Origin: Bacteroidales bacterium
GTDB lineage: Bacteria > Bacteroidota > Bacteroidia > Bacteroidales > F082
DNA length: 6,430 nt
Assembly (NCBI GenBank): GCA_016281295.1
Contig: JAEEII010000209.1
Span: 1-6,430, forward strand
Direction: 5' to 3'
The position numbers and the translations under genes are program-made. The number at the start of each line of letters is the position of its first letter. Within the stretch, counting starts at the first letter, position 1. This document shows, in pieces, positions 6,028 through 6,430 of the stretch. The notes beneath the pieces were generated by a model. That model had not been told where the DNA came from and did no database searches. It was given only the letters and a program-made list of their open reading frames with translations.

Positions 6028-6430
6028 TTAATTACTTATCACTACAAAACTAATATCTTTCTTCGACTTGTTAATCACTTCCACCTCCAATGAACAGCGC
6101 TTGCTAGTGGGTAGGTCAAAGACCAAGGCACGAGAGGGGAGGCCCTTCTTTACTTTCTTGGTGTCGTTGTGCCACGTGTCGTTGGTGGTGTCGTGCACTC
6201 GCAAGGTGATGAGGCCGCCTGGCTCTGCCACCACGGCCAGTTCTTGATGGCCGCGCGAGTGGAAGGTGAGCCTTGTACTCGAATTGGCGCCAACCATGCA
6301 TGTCTTCATGAAGACCTTGTCTTTGCTTGAAGAGGTGCCTCGCTCGGCGCAGCGCTCGGCATAACGCTCGGCGAACTCGTACACCGAACGGTTGACGATG
6401 AGGCTGTCGACAAACTCGTAGTCGAACACA
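6028..6430 (-). CDS. Hypothetical protein, C-terminal fragment with a beta-rich end; 5' end beyond the window
   Basis: An open frame enters from the right edge and ends at TAA (complement of 6028-6030), giving at least 133 residues. The GTG at 6429 is probably internal, so the real start lies outside. The visible part begins with a helical, charged stretch containing a small repeat (FAERYAERCAERG), followed by a beta-strand-rich region: TRLTFHSRGHQELAVVAEP, GGLITLRVHD, ALVFDLP, CSLEVEVINKSKKDISFVVISN. Alternating hydrophobic strands and an 'EVEVIN..KKDISFVVIS' ending suggest a small beta-sandwich, loosely like pre-peptidase C-terminal domains, but I do not recognise the family with confidence. 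It is transcribed in the same direction as the caspase genes and stops 17 bases before the next start, so it is probably in the same operon. Confidence 0.8.
   Translation of the reverse strand, partial: VFDYEFVDSLIVNRSVYEFAERYAERCAERGTSSSKDKVFMKTCMVGANSSTRLTFHSRGHQELAVVAEPGGLITLRVHDTTNDTWHNDTKKVKKGLPSRALVFDLPTSKRCSLEVEVINKSKKDISFVVISN

Overview
The window reads as part of one minus-strand gene cluster from a Bacteroidota genome, most likely order Bacteroidales (a Prevotella- or Bacteroides-like gut or rumen organism). This placement is an inference. It rests on short A-rich leaders without clear Shine-Dalgarno sequences, repeated 'MKK...' signal peptides, FGE-like (C-type-lectin-fold) domains of the style common in that phylum, and a C-terminal domain resembling the Fibrobacter succinogenes/Bacteroidetes 'major paralogous' family. 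All six coding regions lie on the minus strand, so transcription runs from high to low coordinates. There is no RNA gene, CRISPR array, insertion sequence or gene-free stretch over 100 bases.

In transcription order: (1) 6430-6028, the C-terminal end of an unrecognised protein that enters from beyond the window; (2) 6010-4070, a secreted caspase-like protease fused to Sel1/TPR repeats and a C-terminal FGE-sulfatase-like domain; (3) 4047-2728, a secreted caspase-like protease with Sel1/TPR repeats only; (4) 2716-1805, a secreted stand-alone FGE-like protein; (5) 1711-233, a secreted caspase-like protease with a lectin-like C-terminal domain rich in Tyr, Asp and Ser; (6) 177-1, the start of another secreted, possibly TPR-containing protein that continues past the window. 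The gaps are 17, 22, 11, 93 and 55 bases, which fits an operon, perhaps with a break at the 93-base gap.

The striking point is three tandem paralogous caspase (peptidase C14 / metacaspase-like) modules. Each keeps the catalytic His and Cys, each is behind a signal peptide, and each carries a different C-terminal module. Gene 3 followed by gene 4 has the same domain order as gene 2, split into two polypeptides. This suggests that a protease, a Sel1 scaffold and an FGE/lectin-like module act together outside the cytoplasm, the last perhaps as a recognition element. That function is inferred. What the cluster recognises or cleaves cannot be read from the sequence.
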